This document shows positions 28,568-36,453 of a DNA stretch of 64,000 bases, one piece after another. The position numbers and the translations under genes are program-made. The stretch comes from an uncultured Thermoguttaceae bacterium (GTDB lineage Bacteria; Planctomycetota; Planctomycetia; Pirellulales; Thermoguttaceae). Position 1 is the first letter of the stretch; every line of letters begins with the position of its first letter. Location: NCBI GenBank assembly GCA_937951625.1, contig CALFBP010000060.1:62001-126000 (forward strand), written 5' to 3'. The notes under the pieces are model-generated. The model was not told the DNA's origin and searched no databases. It saw nothing but the letters and a program-made list of their open reading frames with translations.

Positions 28568-28734
28568 GTGTTCCCCCCGTGCTCCGCGAAACCCCTGCAT
28601 TGCCTTGTACACTGCACCACCGGTCCGCAGTGGGCGAGGCATTGGCACCGCCATCTGCCACGAAATCGTTGTGCGTGGCGGCCGAAAAAAGGGTTCTTTT
28701 CCGAAATTTTCCCTGGTTTTGGGGCCTCCCCCGG

Positions 28735-28763
28735 TTGCATTTTTCCGAAAATCCCCGTTAAAT
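28735..28763 (+). promoter_or_regulatory. candidate promoter of the HU-like gene
   Basis: TTGCAT (28735-28740), a 17-base spacer and TTAAAT (28758-28763) lie 69 bases upstream of the HU-like start codon, in the 348-base divergent gap shared with the long operon. Both hexamers match the consensus at four of six positions, so this is a plausible but unproven site. Confidence 0.35.
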
Positions 28764-28831
28764 CACACGGTCCACTGTAACGGGCGGACGATTGGGCGTA
28801 ACTGGTATCTCACATGGAGGCATGACGAAAC

Positions 28832-29161
28832 ATGGCTAAAGCAGCACCTGGGGCGAAAAAACCTTTGAGCAAGAGTCAGGTCGTCGCGGCAGTCGCCGAG
28901 GCTTCGGGCGTGCCGAAAAAACAAGTGAAGGCCGTGATCGACGCCCTCACTGCCGAAATCAAAAAGGCACTTGGGCCGAAAGGACCTGGCGTGTTCAACT
29001 TCGCTGGCTTGATCAAGATCGCCAAGAAGAAGAAGCCCGCCACTCCTGCCCGCAAAGGCGTCAAAAATCCCTTCACCGGCGAAATCCGCGACGTGCCCGC
29101 GAAGCCCGCCTCTTGGAAAGTCACCGTGCGGGCGATGAAAAGCTTGAAGGCCATGATTTGA
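28832..29161 (+). CDS. HU-like histone-like DNA-binding protein
   Basis: A 109-residue basic protein of the HU/IHF family. An N-terminal Lys-rich extension (about 15 residues) precedes SKSQVVAAVAEASGVPKKQV, and the DNA-binding arm region has KGVKNPFTGEIRDVPAKP, which corresponds to the R-N-P-x-T-G-E motif of HU. It is longer than a typical 90-residue HU because of the charged extension and a Lys-rich arm (KIAKKKKPATPARK). It should bend and compact the nucleoid. GGAGG lies 11 bases before the ATG. It is monocistronic and divergent from the long operon. Confidence 0.9.
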   Translation: MAKAAPGAKKPLSKSQVVAAVAEASGVPKKQVKAVIDALTAEIKKALGPKGPGVFNFAGLIKIAKKKKPATPARKGVKNPFTGEIRDVPAKPASWKVTVRAMKSLKAMI

Positions 29162-29544
29162 ACTTGGCCGTCGTCGCCTTGCCACCCGCGACGTCTCGGC
29201 GTGGGCTGCCACGGCCGTCTCGCGGCGTGGACGCAGCTCTTCGCGCCGACATGGGGATGAGGGCAAGACTGGCCATGAGCACTGGCTGGGCTGGCTTTTT
29301 AGGCGACGTAATTACCCGACCTTAGAGGACTTGGGCCGGGCAGGACGGAGGGGTCGTCTGTCATGCCCGGTCTCCCTCGTGCTCAAGCAGGTCTCCAGCG
29401 TTGTTGTGGGCCCAAACCGCATCTCACGGGAAACTCTCCCCATGCGATTCAGGCTGCTTGCTTGCAGCCTCTCCAAAAGCCGGTCGTACGGCAATGTTGC
29501 CGAGCCCTGTTGTTTACCGCTCCACGACTGCGGTAACCGGGACG
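29162..29544. other. intergenic region between convergent genes
   Basis: This 383-base stretch separates the ends of the HU-like and hemerythrin genes and carries no convincing gene. It contains an inverted repeat, CCGGGCA (29336-29342) and TGCCCGG (29364-29370), and a near-palindrome, CGGCAA-TG-TTGCCG (29489-29502). Neither is followed by a T-run, so terminator function is possible but unproven. Confidence 0.4.
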
Positions 29545-29964
29545 CTACGTGCCCGCTGCATTTTCCTGCCCGTGGGCTTTCAAGAATGCGCCAAAGCGTT
29601 GGTCCACTTCTCGAATGTGCCGAATCAGCCAGTTGCTCAACAACGTGTTGACCGCCCCACTCAGCGCTGGAGTGATCCCCTCCTCTTCCAGGTCGCTCTC
29701 GAGACGGGAAAGGGTCTCACGCAACTCGGCGTGCTTGCGGCGATGCTCCTCGAGTTCTGGATACCGCTGGTCGGCCATGAACTTTTCCTCGGTCTGGAAA
29801 TGAAACCGAGTGTAGTCCTTGAGAAAATCGAACGTCTTGACTAGCTGCCGAACGCCTCCCGCCGAATGCATGGCCAGCGAAACGTCCCCCAATCGCCGAA
29901 ACCACTCCTGATGTTGCGAGTCGATCAATTCAATGCCAATCGAAAGACTTTCGTCCCATTCCAT
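29545..29964 (-). CDS. bacteriohemerythrin
   Basis: A 139-residue single-domain hemerythrin. All seven expected di-iron ligands are visible: His18, His55, Glu59, His74, His78, His116 and Asp121. The motifs are IDSQHQEW, HFQTEE, HRRKH and HIREVD. It binds O2 reversibly and may serve oxygen storage, delivery or sensing in the cytoplasm. The start is placed at the ATG at 29964 (MEWDESLSIG), the usual N-terminus. An ATG at 30048 would add 28 unusual residues and falls almost on the predicted transcription start, because a TATAAT lies at 30062-30057. It stands alone with no obvious partner. Confidence 0.9.
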   Translation of the reverse strand: MEWDESLSIGIELIDSQHQEWFRRLGDVSLAMHSAGGVRQLVKTFDFLKDYTRFHFQTEEKFMADQRYPELEEHRRKHAELRETLSRLESDLEEEGITPALSGAVNTLLSNWLIRHIREVDQRFGAFLKAHGQENAAGT

Positions 29965-30056
29965 GAAGGCGTTCCCGTAGAGCGGTCCCTCCTCGGGCCG
30001 GCAACCCCAGTGCGAGGAGCGCATCCCCCCGAGCAAAACTTTTCCCATAATTGCCT

Positions 30057-30062
30057 ATTATA
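30057..30062 (-). promoter_or_regulatory. candidate -10 box for the hemerythrin gene
   Basis: On the minus strand TATAAT reads perfectly at 30062-30057, placing transcription start near 30050 and a leader of about 85 bases before the ATG at 29964. No good -35 hexamer is found at the right distance; only a T-rich tract lies there. Confidence 0.35.
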
Positions 30063-30623
30063 AAGTTTGTCTGAACGAAAAAAACCCCAGCGTGGCGTTG
30101 GACCGCAAGCCAGACAGTTCGGGAGGGCCACGCACCGTACCGGTCGGAGGTAGCAAAACACGTAAACGGACGCGACGGAGCGCGTATCGAACTCAACGAA
30201 CCACGTGGTCCTCCCCTCGGGCCCGCGGGATAAGGCCCAATCTCTTCCCTCCCGAACTCGAAGCAACGCTTGCCGCCCGGGGGCCTTTTGCCAGCGAGAT
30301 TGTCCGCCAAAAATGGCGACGAGCGTTCAGGTGGGACCTGAATGTTGGTCGGACGGAGGGGCCGTGCCAAGGGCGGCTCCGTCTGCCCGACTCGCCAACG
30401 TCGGGCATTTTCCGCAGAATGGCGCGCGGGCCGAAGGATTTCTCTTCTGAGAACAGCCCACTGAAAAACGCTATCGACAAATTGAAGCTGGGCCACGCGG
30501 CCTCGTGGCCCCGGTGAAAAGCATCTTTAGGTGCCGATCTTGATTGAGACAGTCGTTGGCACCCCCGCCGCGCTGCCCGAAAAGTCGGCCGAGTTCCTCG
30601 CCCGAAAAGCGATCGTCGGCGAT
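30063..30623. other. intergenic region without a recognisable gene
   Basis: About 560 bases between the hemerythrin promoter and the end of the DUF1559 gene. Short open frames exist on both strands but have no recognisable motifs. A strong hairpin with stem GGGCCACG (30490-30497) and CGTGGCCC (30504-30511), loop of 6, lies about 110 bases beyond the DUF1559 stop. It could end that transcript, although no T-run follows. Confidence 0.4.
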
Positions 30624-31568
30624 TCAGAACGGGTTGCCGATGGGTTGGCCGTCGTTGATCACGCCGAGCAGTTGGTACACCCCCACCCGCCCCTGCGCAG
30701 CCGCGGCCAGGAAATCAGCGGGATTTCCGCTGTTGCCCGTGGGCAAGCCCGCGGCGTTGGAAGGGATGGTCTCGGAGATGAACCGCGCCGAGCCATCGAC
30801 GAAGCAGAACACCGCCCCGCCGGGATGATGGCTGCTGAACGCCCCGATGCTCGTGGGATGATTCAGCCGATCGGAGACGGCGGAACTGACCGTATTCATG
30901 GCCCCACCCCCGCCCGGGCCGCACCACGACGGCCACGTGGCGTCGTTCTGCTGGTTGGCCCCAAAAACCGTCCGTTCGCCCAAGGCGAAGGTGTTGCTCG
31001 TCCCGTCGGTCACGTCCTGAATCCGCGTGGCGCTCTCGGCGTAGAACACTCCATTGTTCCGCTTCGTCAGGTGGGTCGTTTGGGTGAAGCTGTAGAACCC
31101 GCGGCAGCAAGTGTAGTTGGCCGAGGCGACCTTCGGGTTCGGGAACCCCAAGTGGGTCCGCAGAGGTCCGATGGGCGACGAGGGGCAGCGGAACACACTC
31201 AGGTCGGTCTGGAGCAAGGGCAACAGGGCAGGATCGTTGACCACTTGCTCCAGCGTGTATTGAGTGACGCTGAGCTTGTCCCGCAACGGGCTTTGCTCGA
31301 TGTAAGGCATCAGAAACACGCCCCAGGCCCAGCCGCCGGGGGTCGTGCCGCTGAGGCCGGCCACCATGAAGCCCGGCGGAAAGCAGTTCAGCACCGAGTG
31401 GTAATTGTGCATCGCTAAACCGAGCTGCTTCAAATTGTTGGTACACTGCGCGCGGCGTGCCGCTTCCCGCGCGGCCTGCACTGCTGGCAGCAAAAGCGCG
31501 ATCAAGATTCCGATAATCGCTATGACGACCAAGAGCTCCACTAAAGTGAACGCTCGCCTTCGTAACAT
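30624..31568 (-). CDS. DUF1559 pseudopilin-like protein
   Basis: A 314-residue protein with a type IV pilin-like N-terminus: [18 protein letters not shown], then a continuous hydrophobic helix and [17 protein letters not shown]. This is followed by the DUF1559 domain ([14 protein letters not shown], with the C-terminal [17 protein letters not shown]). This family is hugely expanded in Planctomycetes, and members are thought to be processed by a prepilin peptidase and surface- or envelope-located. The ATG at 31568 has GGAG about 9 bases upstream; a longer start at 31640 would put 24 residues before the pilin signal, which is unlikely. It is a stand-alone gene. Confidence 0.92.
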   Translation of the reverse strand: MLRRRAFTLVELLVVIAIIGILIALLLPAVQAAREAARRAQCTNNLKQLGLAMHNYHSVLNCFPPGFMVAGLSGTTPGGWAWGVFLMPYIEQSPLRDKLSVTQYTLEQVVNDPALLPLLQTDLSVFRCPSSPIGPLRTHLGFPNPKVASANYTCCRGFYSFTQTTHLTKRNNGVFYAESATRIQDVTDGTSNTFALGERTVFGANQQNDATWPSWCGPGGGGAMNTVSSAVSDRLNHPTSIGAFSSHHPGGAVFCFVDGSARFISETIPSNAAGLPTGNSGNPADFLAAAAQGRVGVYQLLGVINDGQPIGNPF

Positions 31569-31870
31569 TGCTTTTGCTCCGCCTTTGGCTGGCACTCCCG
31601 CCTTTGCGTCGCTTTCTGCCGATGCTCCAACGCTTCCCACCCGATCTTCTCACGGCAAGCGAACCGTTGTCAAGCGACTTGGGGCAACACGGTAAGCGAC
31701 AAAAGCAGGGCTGCGGAATGATGATCGGGCGACGCCCCAAAACCCAGGCGAGCGATGGCCCAGTCCGTGGAAGCAACAGACCCACTCGACACGCGCCCTC
31801 CTGGCCTTCCTTCTATTTGTCTGGTTTTCTTTCCCAGTCGCGGAGCTTTTTTTCCTGGACCACGGCGAAG

Positions 31871-32854
31871 CTAAAGAATCACGTCCTCGACAGCCGACCA
31901 CCAGCCCGAGGCGTAACGGTGGTAAGAGCCTCGCACGAATTCGCGAACGATCGTGGGCAGCCGCCAACCACCGTCAGTTCGCATGCTGAGGCGCGTCTGC
32001 CAAAACCGCACTTTGTTTTCCAAGTGTTCGAGGATCGCAGGGTTGGGCATCCGGTCGACGAGCGGCTGGAGCCTTTCCAGCGCGGCGGCGTAATTCTCCG
32101 CGGTGGCCGCATATACGGAAGGCCCTTCACGTTTGCGGCGGCGATATTTGGCCCACAGGCTCTGGGGCTTGCCGCCGATCTGTTGCGTCTCGTGCTGTCG
32201 ATAGTGGACCAGCGGTTCTTCGACGGCCCAACCGTTGCCGAGTGCTGCCAAAACCAGCGCGAACCAACCGTCATGCACCCACCCAAGAGGGATCGGCAGG
32301 AGCACGTCGCGATACTCCCCGCGGAAGGCCATGGTCATGCCGGTGGCCACGTTGCGGCGCAGGAGAATGTCGAATGCGTGACCTGCGTTGAAGCGTGCGC
32401 GATCCGGGGGATGAAACGGCAGGGCCTGCCACAACGTGGGACGCAACAGGCGACCTCGGGCGTCGATCAGCCGGGCATCGCTGATCGCAAAGGCGATGGC
32501 TGGCGCTCTTCCAGGGCCTTGCTTGAACAATTCCGTCAGACGGCGGATCTTGGACGGCAACCATATATCATCTTGATCTGACAAAAAGATGATCGCTCCC
32601 CGGCAAAGGCCCACCGCCTGAGCAAAATTGGCCGTGGAGCCAAGCGTTTGGGCGTTGACTTGTAGCCGCACTTCAAACGGGGCCGTGGCGGCAAACTCTC
32701 CAAGGATGGCAACGGTTTCATCGGTCGAGGCATCGTCGCACACGACCAACTCATCCGGCAGTTGTTCCTGCGCGGCGATGCTATGCAACTGCTCGGCCAG
32801 ATAGGCCGCGCCGTTGTAGGTACACATCGCAACCGAGACTTCGATGCGTCCCAT
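31871..32854 (-). CDS. family 2 glycosyltransferase
   Basis: A 327-residue GT2 enzyme with the GT-A nucleotide-sugar fold. The N-terminus VSVAMCTYNGAAYLAEQL, the CDDASTDET loop and the DxD-type motif in FLSDQDDIWLPSK are present. The DQDD version and the length resemble rhamnosyl- or related surface-polysaccharide transferases, which transfer a sugar from an NDP donor to a growing glycan. There is no membrane segment. A hairpin terminator lies between this gene and the ketosynthase-like gene upstream, so the two are probably transcribed separately. The acceptor is unknown. Confidence 0.85.
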   Translation of the reverse strand: MGRIEVSVAMCTYNGAAYLAEQLHSIAAQEQLPDELVVCDDASTDETVAILGEFAATAPFEVRLQVNAQTLGSTANFAQAVGLCRGAIIFLSDQDDIWLPSKIRRLTELFKQGPGRAPAIAFAISDARLIDARGRLLRPTLWQALPFHPPDRARFNAGHAFDILLRRNVATGMTMAFRGEYRDVLLPIPLGWVHDGWFALVLAALGNGWAVEEPLVHYRQHETQQIGGKPQSLWAKYRRRKREGPSVYAATAENYAAALERLQPLVDRMPNPAILEHLENKVRFWQTRLSMRTDGGWRLPTIVREFVRGSYHRYASGWWSAVEDVIL

Positions 32855-32882
32855 GCCGCCGCCGTTTCACTCATTCCGGTTT

Positions 32883-32911
32883 GCAAAAAGGGAATCGTGG
32901 ACCCTTTTTGC
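32883..32911 (-). terminator. hairpin terminator upstream of the glycosyltransferase
   Basis: GCAAAAAGGG (32883-32892) and CCCTTTTTGC (32902-32911) form a perfect 10-bp stem with a 9-base loop. The A-run and T-run lie within the stem, so it can act in both directions. It lies 226 bases after the stop of the ketosynthase-like gene on the minus strand. Confidence 0.5.
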
Positions 32912-33136
32912 CCCGCCTAACTCTTCTAGTACCAAAGCGTCACAAGCTCAGTAGGTCCAGTTGATGGTGAAGCCTTATGTTGGATGGTCTCTCGAAGAAA
33001 CCATGGCTGTCACGCTGACTTCAAGACATTTCCGGAGTTCGGGAGCCCTGGCACTGATCGACGGCGAGCCAGTCAGAGCCAAGGCACTCGGGCCTCAGAA
33101 ATGATAGCGGCTGGGCGAACCAATGTCCTTGAGTAA

Positions 33137-34456
33137 TCAATCTGCCCGGGCGACCAAGGCGACGCTTGCTTGTCCTTGAGGGGTGAAACTCAAATTCACG
33201 AAGCTGTTGCCCGAGGGCTGTGGCTGGCCGGCAGCCACGACCGCGATGGGGCAATCGGGGTCGGGGTCTTCGTAATTCAGCACGGGGAAGAGCTGGCCTT
33301 GTTGCAAGGCGAGGATGCCCGCAATCAATTCCACCATGCCGCTGCCGGCCCCAAGGTTGCCGAAATGGCTCTTCGGGGCCACCACCGGCACGGGCGTGGA
33401 GCGGTCGTGGAAGACGTCGTGGATGGCTCGGGCCTCTTCCATGTCGGCCGAACGCGTGCTCAGACCATGGGCGTTGACGAATCCAATCGTCTCGGGCGAG
33501 CGACTGGTGCGTTGGAACGTCATCATCAAAGCGTTGCGCAGGGCTTGGTAACGATCGGCCAAGCGGTCTCGGCCGGCGACGGAACTGGAGGCCCCGCCCA
33601 GGATCTCGGCATAGATGCAGGCTCCGCGAGAAACCGCGCGGTCGAAATCCTCGAGGACCACCGCCCCCGCCCCTTCGCCCAAAACCATGCCTGTACGGCG
33701 ACGATCGAACGGGCGACAGGCGCGCGTCGGATCGCCATCGCCCTCGGCCAATTCTTCTTGTTGTCGCGTGTGAATCGCTTTGATGGGATGGATGCGGGTA
33801 CCGGTGGCCCCGACAACCATGACCTCCGCTCGATCCTGAAGAATCGTTTGAAACGCCTCGACAAGGGCGACGTTGGCCGCCGCCTCGCGGAGCGTCAACG
33901 AATTGTTCGGTCCGCGCAAGTCATTGTACATCGCCAGATGGCAGGCCGGCATGTTCGGCAAGTACTTGAGCAGCCAAAGGGGGTTCATTTTCGGCAAACC
34001 GTCGGAGGCCCAGCGGGAGAAGTCGAACTGGCCCTCCTCGTCGAGGCAGGTCAGGATACTTTCTGTGAAGTCCTCGGGCATAGTGACCATGTGGTCGGTG
34101 CCGAAAGCGATTCCAACCCGCTCCGGATCGAAGCTGCCAGGGCTGAGGCCGGCGTCCGCCATGGCCTTTTGAGCGGCTGCGCACCCCATTTGGCACTCCC
34201 GGCACATTACCTTCAGGCCTTTACGGATCGCCTTCGATTGCTCTTTGCCAAGCGGCCCGAAGTCGTCGATCGCCCCACGGAAATCGCGGGCCTCGCCACC
34301 GAAAGGGACAGGCAACGCGTCCGGGGGCACCAAGGTCCAGGTCGCAACGCCGCTTCGGCCCGTGAGCAGCGCTTGCCAAAACGTCTCCTTGTCGCCGCCC
34401 AATGGGCTGACGATTCCCACCCCCGTGATCACGACCCGGCGCGACTGCCTACTCAT
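33137..34456 (-). CDS. beta-ketoacyl-ACP synthase-like protein lacking the active-site Cys
   Basis: A 439-residue protein with the full thiolase-fold layout of FabF/KS enzymes: VVITGVGIVSPLGGDKETFW at the N-terminus, the GMVLGEGAGAVVLE strand and FVNAHGLST with the first catalytic His (H330). The Cys of the usual TACxxG motif is replaced by Glu191 (GPNNSLTLREAAAN), and the second His of KSxxGH is Asn367 (KSHFGNLGAG). It therefore should not perform ordinary Claisen condensation. It may be a chain-length-factor-like or decarboxylating partner of another synthase, as in type II polyketide systems. No acyl carrier protein or second KS is in the window. A CxxCxxxC cluster (85-92) is also unusual. 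Confidence 0.82.
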   Translation of the reverse strand: MSRQSRRVVITGVGIVSPLGGDKETFWQALLTGRSGVATWTLVPPDALPVPFGGEARDFRGAIDDFGPLGKEQSKAIRKGLKVMCRECQMGCAAAQKAMADAGLSPGSFDPERVGIAFGTDHMVTMPEDFTESILTCLDEEGQFDFSRWASDGLPKMNPLWLLKYLPNMPACHLAMYNDLRGPNNSLTLREAAANVALVEAFQTILQDRAEVMVVGATGTRIHPIKAIHTRQQEELAEGDGDPTRACRPFDRRRTGMVLGEGAGAVVLEDFDRAVSRGACIYAEILGGASSSVAGRDRLADRYQALRNALMMTFQRTSRSPETIGFVNAHGLSTRSADMEEARAIHDVFHDRSTPVPVVAPKSHFGNLGAGSGMVELIAGILALQQGQLFPVLNYEDPDPDCPIAVVAAGQPQPSGNSFVNLSFTPQGQASVALVARAD

Positions 34457-35262
34457 AGAAAACTCCGATGTCCCACAACTCCACTCTTCGCCGGCCTGCC
34501 AGCCAACTCCTTTTTACCGAACTGCCAAAAAACAACATTCCCCGCAGATAACCATCAAAACTCGCGACGCTTGCTAGTTAATAAGCATCCTGAGGGCTTG
34601 GTCCATTGAGTTGATACGAATTGACGGGAGGAGTTTCAGACAATCCCACTTCAAGCACTTAATATCATCCCCCTGTTAGACGGTTTTGCAAAATGTGCCC
34701 GCAATATAAAAAGTTTTAAGTGTCCGGAAAAGGCGATTATGCCACCATATATAGCTGTGTTGTTGCGTGACCGTGGACTGGGGGGAGGCTCGTGGGCGGA
34801 CTGCTTTCTTGCCGCTCCCGACAGACAGGCAAAATAGGTAAAGTTGTCCCCTCGGAAGTTGACATCAGACGACGCCGCGTTGTGTTGGCTTACGGCTGGT
34901 CGATGACGACGGCGGGATTGAAGGCCTTCTGAAGCGCGTTGTTTCGCGCGCAAGCCGGCGCAGCCATGCCACTTCGGACTCGTTTCCGGGGCTTGCCGCA
35001 CGGGGTCAAGCGTTTTCGAGTTTCTATCGTTGTTAATTTCACAAATTCGCTAGATTTTTTCAACCCGTTATATGCGCGCATCCGAATACACCGTAGAATA
35101 TACGGCGAACCGCATATGGATCGGCTTTTTGGCAACGGGTGGCGAGGTCGCTTTTTGGGCAACGTCGGCCGAAACGTAAAGCCGCCCCGCGCTCCAAGCT
35201 CCGGGCATGGCAGCGTCAGTAGCGGAGATTGGTTTGGAATCTGGTTGACAGGAGAGCCTTGG
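34457..35262. other. intergenic region, AT-rich in part
   Basis: About 800 bases between the divergently arranged ketosynthase-like and lipoprotein genes. The part from 34560 to 34770 is clearly more AT-rich than the rest of the window and probably holds the ketosynthase promoter, but no hexamer pair at standard spacing stands out. Open frames here are antisense shadows or lack motifs. Inverted repeats near 35072-35117 are listed separately. Confidence 0.4.
35072..35117 (+). promoter_or_regulatory. candidate operator with two inverted repeats
   Basis: A perfect 10-base palindrome ATGCGCGCAT (35072-35081) is followed by ATATACGG (35098-35105), CGAA, CCGCATAT (35110-35117), which pairs at 7 of 8 positions. 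The tract lies about 150 bases upstream of the lipoprotein start. ArsR-family repressors bind imperfect inverted repeats in AT-rich promoters, and an ArsR-type gene ends this cluster, so this is a reasonable operator candidate. No binding evidence exists. Confidence 0.3.
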
Positions 35263-36156
35263 ATGAAGTGTTCGAGCCTGGTTGTGGTTGCAGTGTCGCT
35301 CGTTACCGTAGGCTTGGTGGGAGCTGCCCTGACGGGTTGTGGAAATAGCGTGGCGCAGGCGGATCGCAGCGGCGTCGCGGATTCAGGGGGCCCGTCCCTA
35401 ACGACCAGCGCCCTTACGAATCCCTCGGCGGCCGAGACGTCAGGCGGGAGCGGGAAGGGCATGGCCGCGATGAAGCAAGCGGCGGAGGCGGGCAAATACC
35501 TGTTCATCTTTTTCTCGAAAGAGGACGATGAGCAGACGCTCGCCATGCGGAAGGTGTTCGACTCGACCATGGAAAAGTTGACCGATCGTGCCCAATCGGT
35601 GGCGGTGCGAGTCACGGATTCCTCGGAGAGGGACATCGTAAACAAATTCGACCTCCGCCGCGCTCCCATGCCCCTGGTCCTAGCCGTGGCGCCAAACGGG
35701 GCGATCACCGGCGGCTTCGCCACCAAATTCGAGGAACGACAACTGCTCGACGCCTTCGCCACACCAGCCACGGAGAAAGTGATGAAGGCGCTCCAGGACG
35801 GCAAACTGGTCTTCGTCTGCGTCCAGAATGGCAAGACCAAATCGAATGACGAGGCCATGCAGGGCGTCCGCGATTTCAAGTCGGACCCCCGGTTTGCTCG
35901 CGCCACTGAGATCGTTACACTCGACCCAAGTGACAAGAGCGAATCCACGTTCCTTACAGACCTCAACGTATCCCCGGAAATCACGGAGGCCACCACCGTG
36001 TTCGTGCTCCCGCCGGGGCAAGCCATTGCTAGAATTGAGGGCCCAACAGACAAGGATGCCCTGGTGGCTCTGCTGAGCAGAGCCAGCGCTGGGTGCGGCG
36101 CGGGCGGTTGCGGGGCGGGCGGTTGTGGGCCCGGCGGCTGCGGGCCGAAGCGGTGA
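35263..36156 (+). CDS. lipoprotein with thioredoxin-like features and Gly/Cys-rich C-terminal tail
   Basis: A 297-residue protein with a lipoprotein signal: hydrophobic helix 5-22 and lipobox LTGC with Cys26. The middle (about 65-270) alternates strands and helices such as KYLFIFFSKEDDEQTLAMRK and RRAPMPLVLAVAPNGAI, reminiscent of one or two thioredoxin-like domains but without a CxxC motif. The last 20 residues place Cys at 278, 283, 288 and 293, each separated by Gly/Ala/Pro (CGAGGCGAGGCGPGGC), a likely metal- or thiol-binding tail. GGAG lies about 8 bases before the ATG at 35263. It precedes an ABC permease, ATPase and ArsR gene and probably works with them in the envelope. The family is not one I can name. 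Confidence 0.72.
   Translation: MKCSSLVVVAVSLVTVGLVGAALTGCGNSVAQADRSGVADSGGPSLTTSALTNPSAAETSGGSGKGMAAMKQAAEAGKYLFIFFSKEDDEQTLAMRKVFDSTMEKLTDRAQSVAVRVTDSSERDIVNKFDLRRAPMPLVLAVAPNGAITGGFATKFEERQLLDAFATPATEKVMKALQDGKLVFVCVQNGKTKSNDEAMQGVRDFKSDPRFARATEIVTLDPSDKSESTFLTDLNVSPEITEATTVFVLPPGQAIARIEGPTDKDALVALLSRASAGCGAGGCGAGGCGPGGCGPKR
36097..36141 (+). repeat. three 15-base units coding the Gly/Cys tail
   Basis: Three consecutive 15-base units (36097-36111, 36112-36126, 36127-36141) each encode Gly-Ala/Pro-Gly-Gly-Cys and differ at a few positions. The number of units could vary between strains by slippage or recombination. Confidence 0.75.
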
Positions 36157-36453
36157 TCCTTTCCTGGATGCTGCGTGGCGATCGTCGTGAATCTTTACCT
36201 CGGGTCCCGCGCGCCGGCTGAGCACAAGGGGAATCCGTCGGCGAGCCTCTGTTCAAGACTTGGCAACGAAAACCGTAGCAAAGGGTTGGTTGCCAGGCAG
36301 CAAACCGGCGACGCGCAGGGGTGTCCCTTCGTCTTTTTTCTGGAGCACTGAAACCCGAGGCGAACGCGGTTTGAGTAGCACTCTATTCCATTCCGCGATG
36401 TAAAAGAACCCGTCCTTAGTATCTGCGAACCCGACAAGAGAAAGTTCAGATTC
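36157..36453. other. gap between lipoprotein and permease genes
   Basis: A 297-base gap separates the lipoprotein from the permease. It is long for an operon and may contain a second promoter or an RNA structure, but I could not define either. Confidence 0.3.

Noticed and set aside
28484-28654. A longer N-terminus for the giant propeller protein
   Set aside because: The region would lie upstream of and across the predicted promoter, and the extra residues come before a normal signal peptide.
30490-30511. Strong hairpin GGGCCACG/CGTGGCCC as terminator of the DUF1559 gene
   Set aside because: It is about 110 bases after the stop and not followed by T residues; noted only in the intergenic entry.
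30092-30517. An open frame of 141 codons in the gap before the DUF1559 gene
   Set aside because: Arg/Pro-rich with no motif; other frames in the same region are equally open on both strands.
32940-33136. Possible remnant of an insertion sequence
   Set aside because: Translation in both directions gives no transposase motif, and no terminal inverted repeats or target duplication were found.
34890-36053. A 387-codon open frame on the minus strand opposite the lipoprotein gene
   Set aside because: It lies antisense to a gene with clear lipobox and ribosome-binding site, and its translation has no family motif; GC-rich codon structure explains it.
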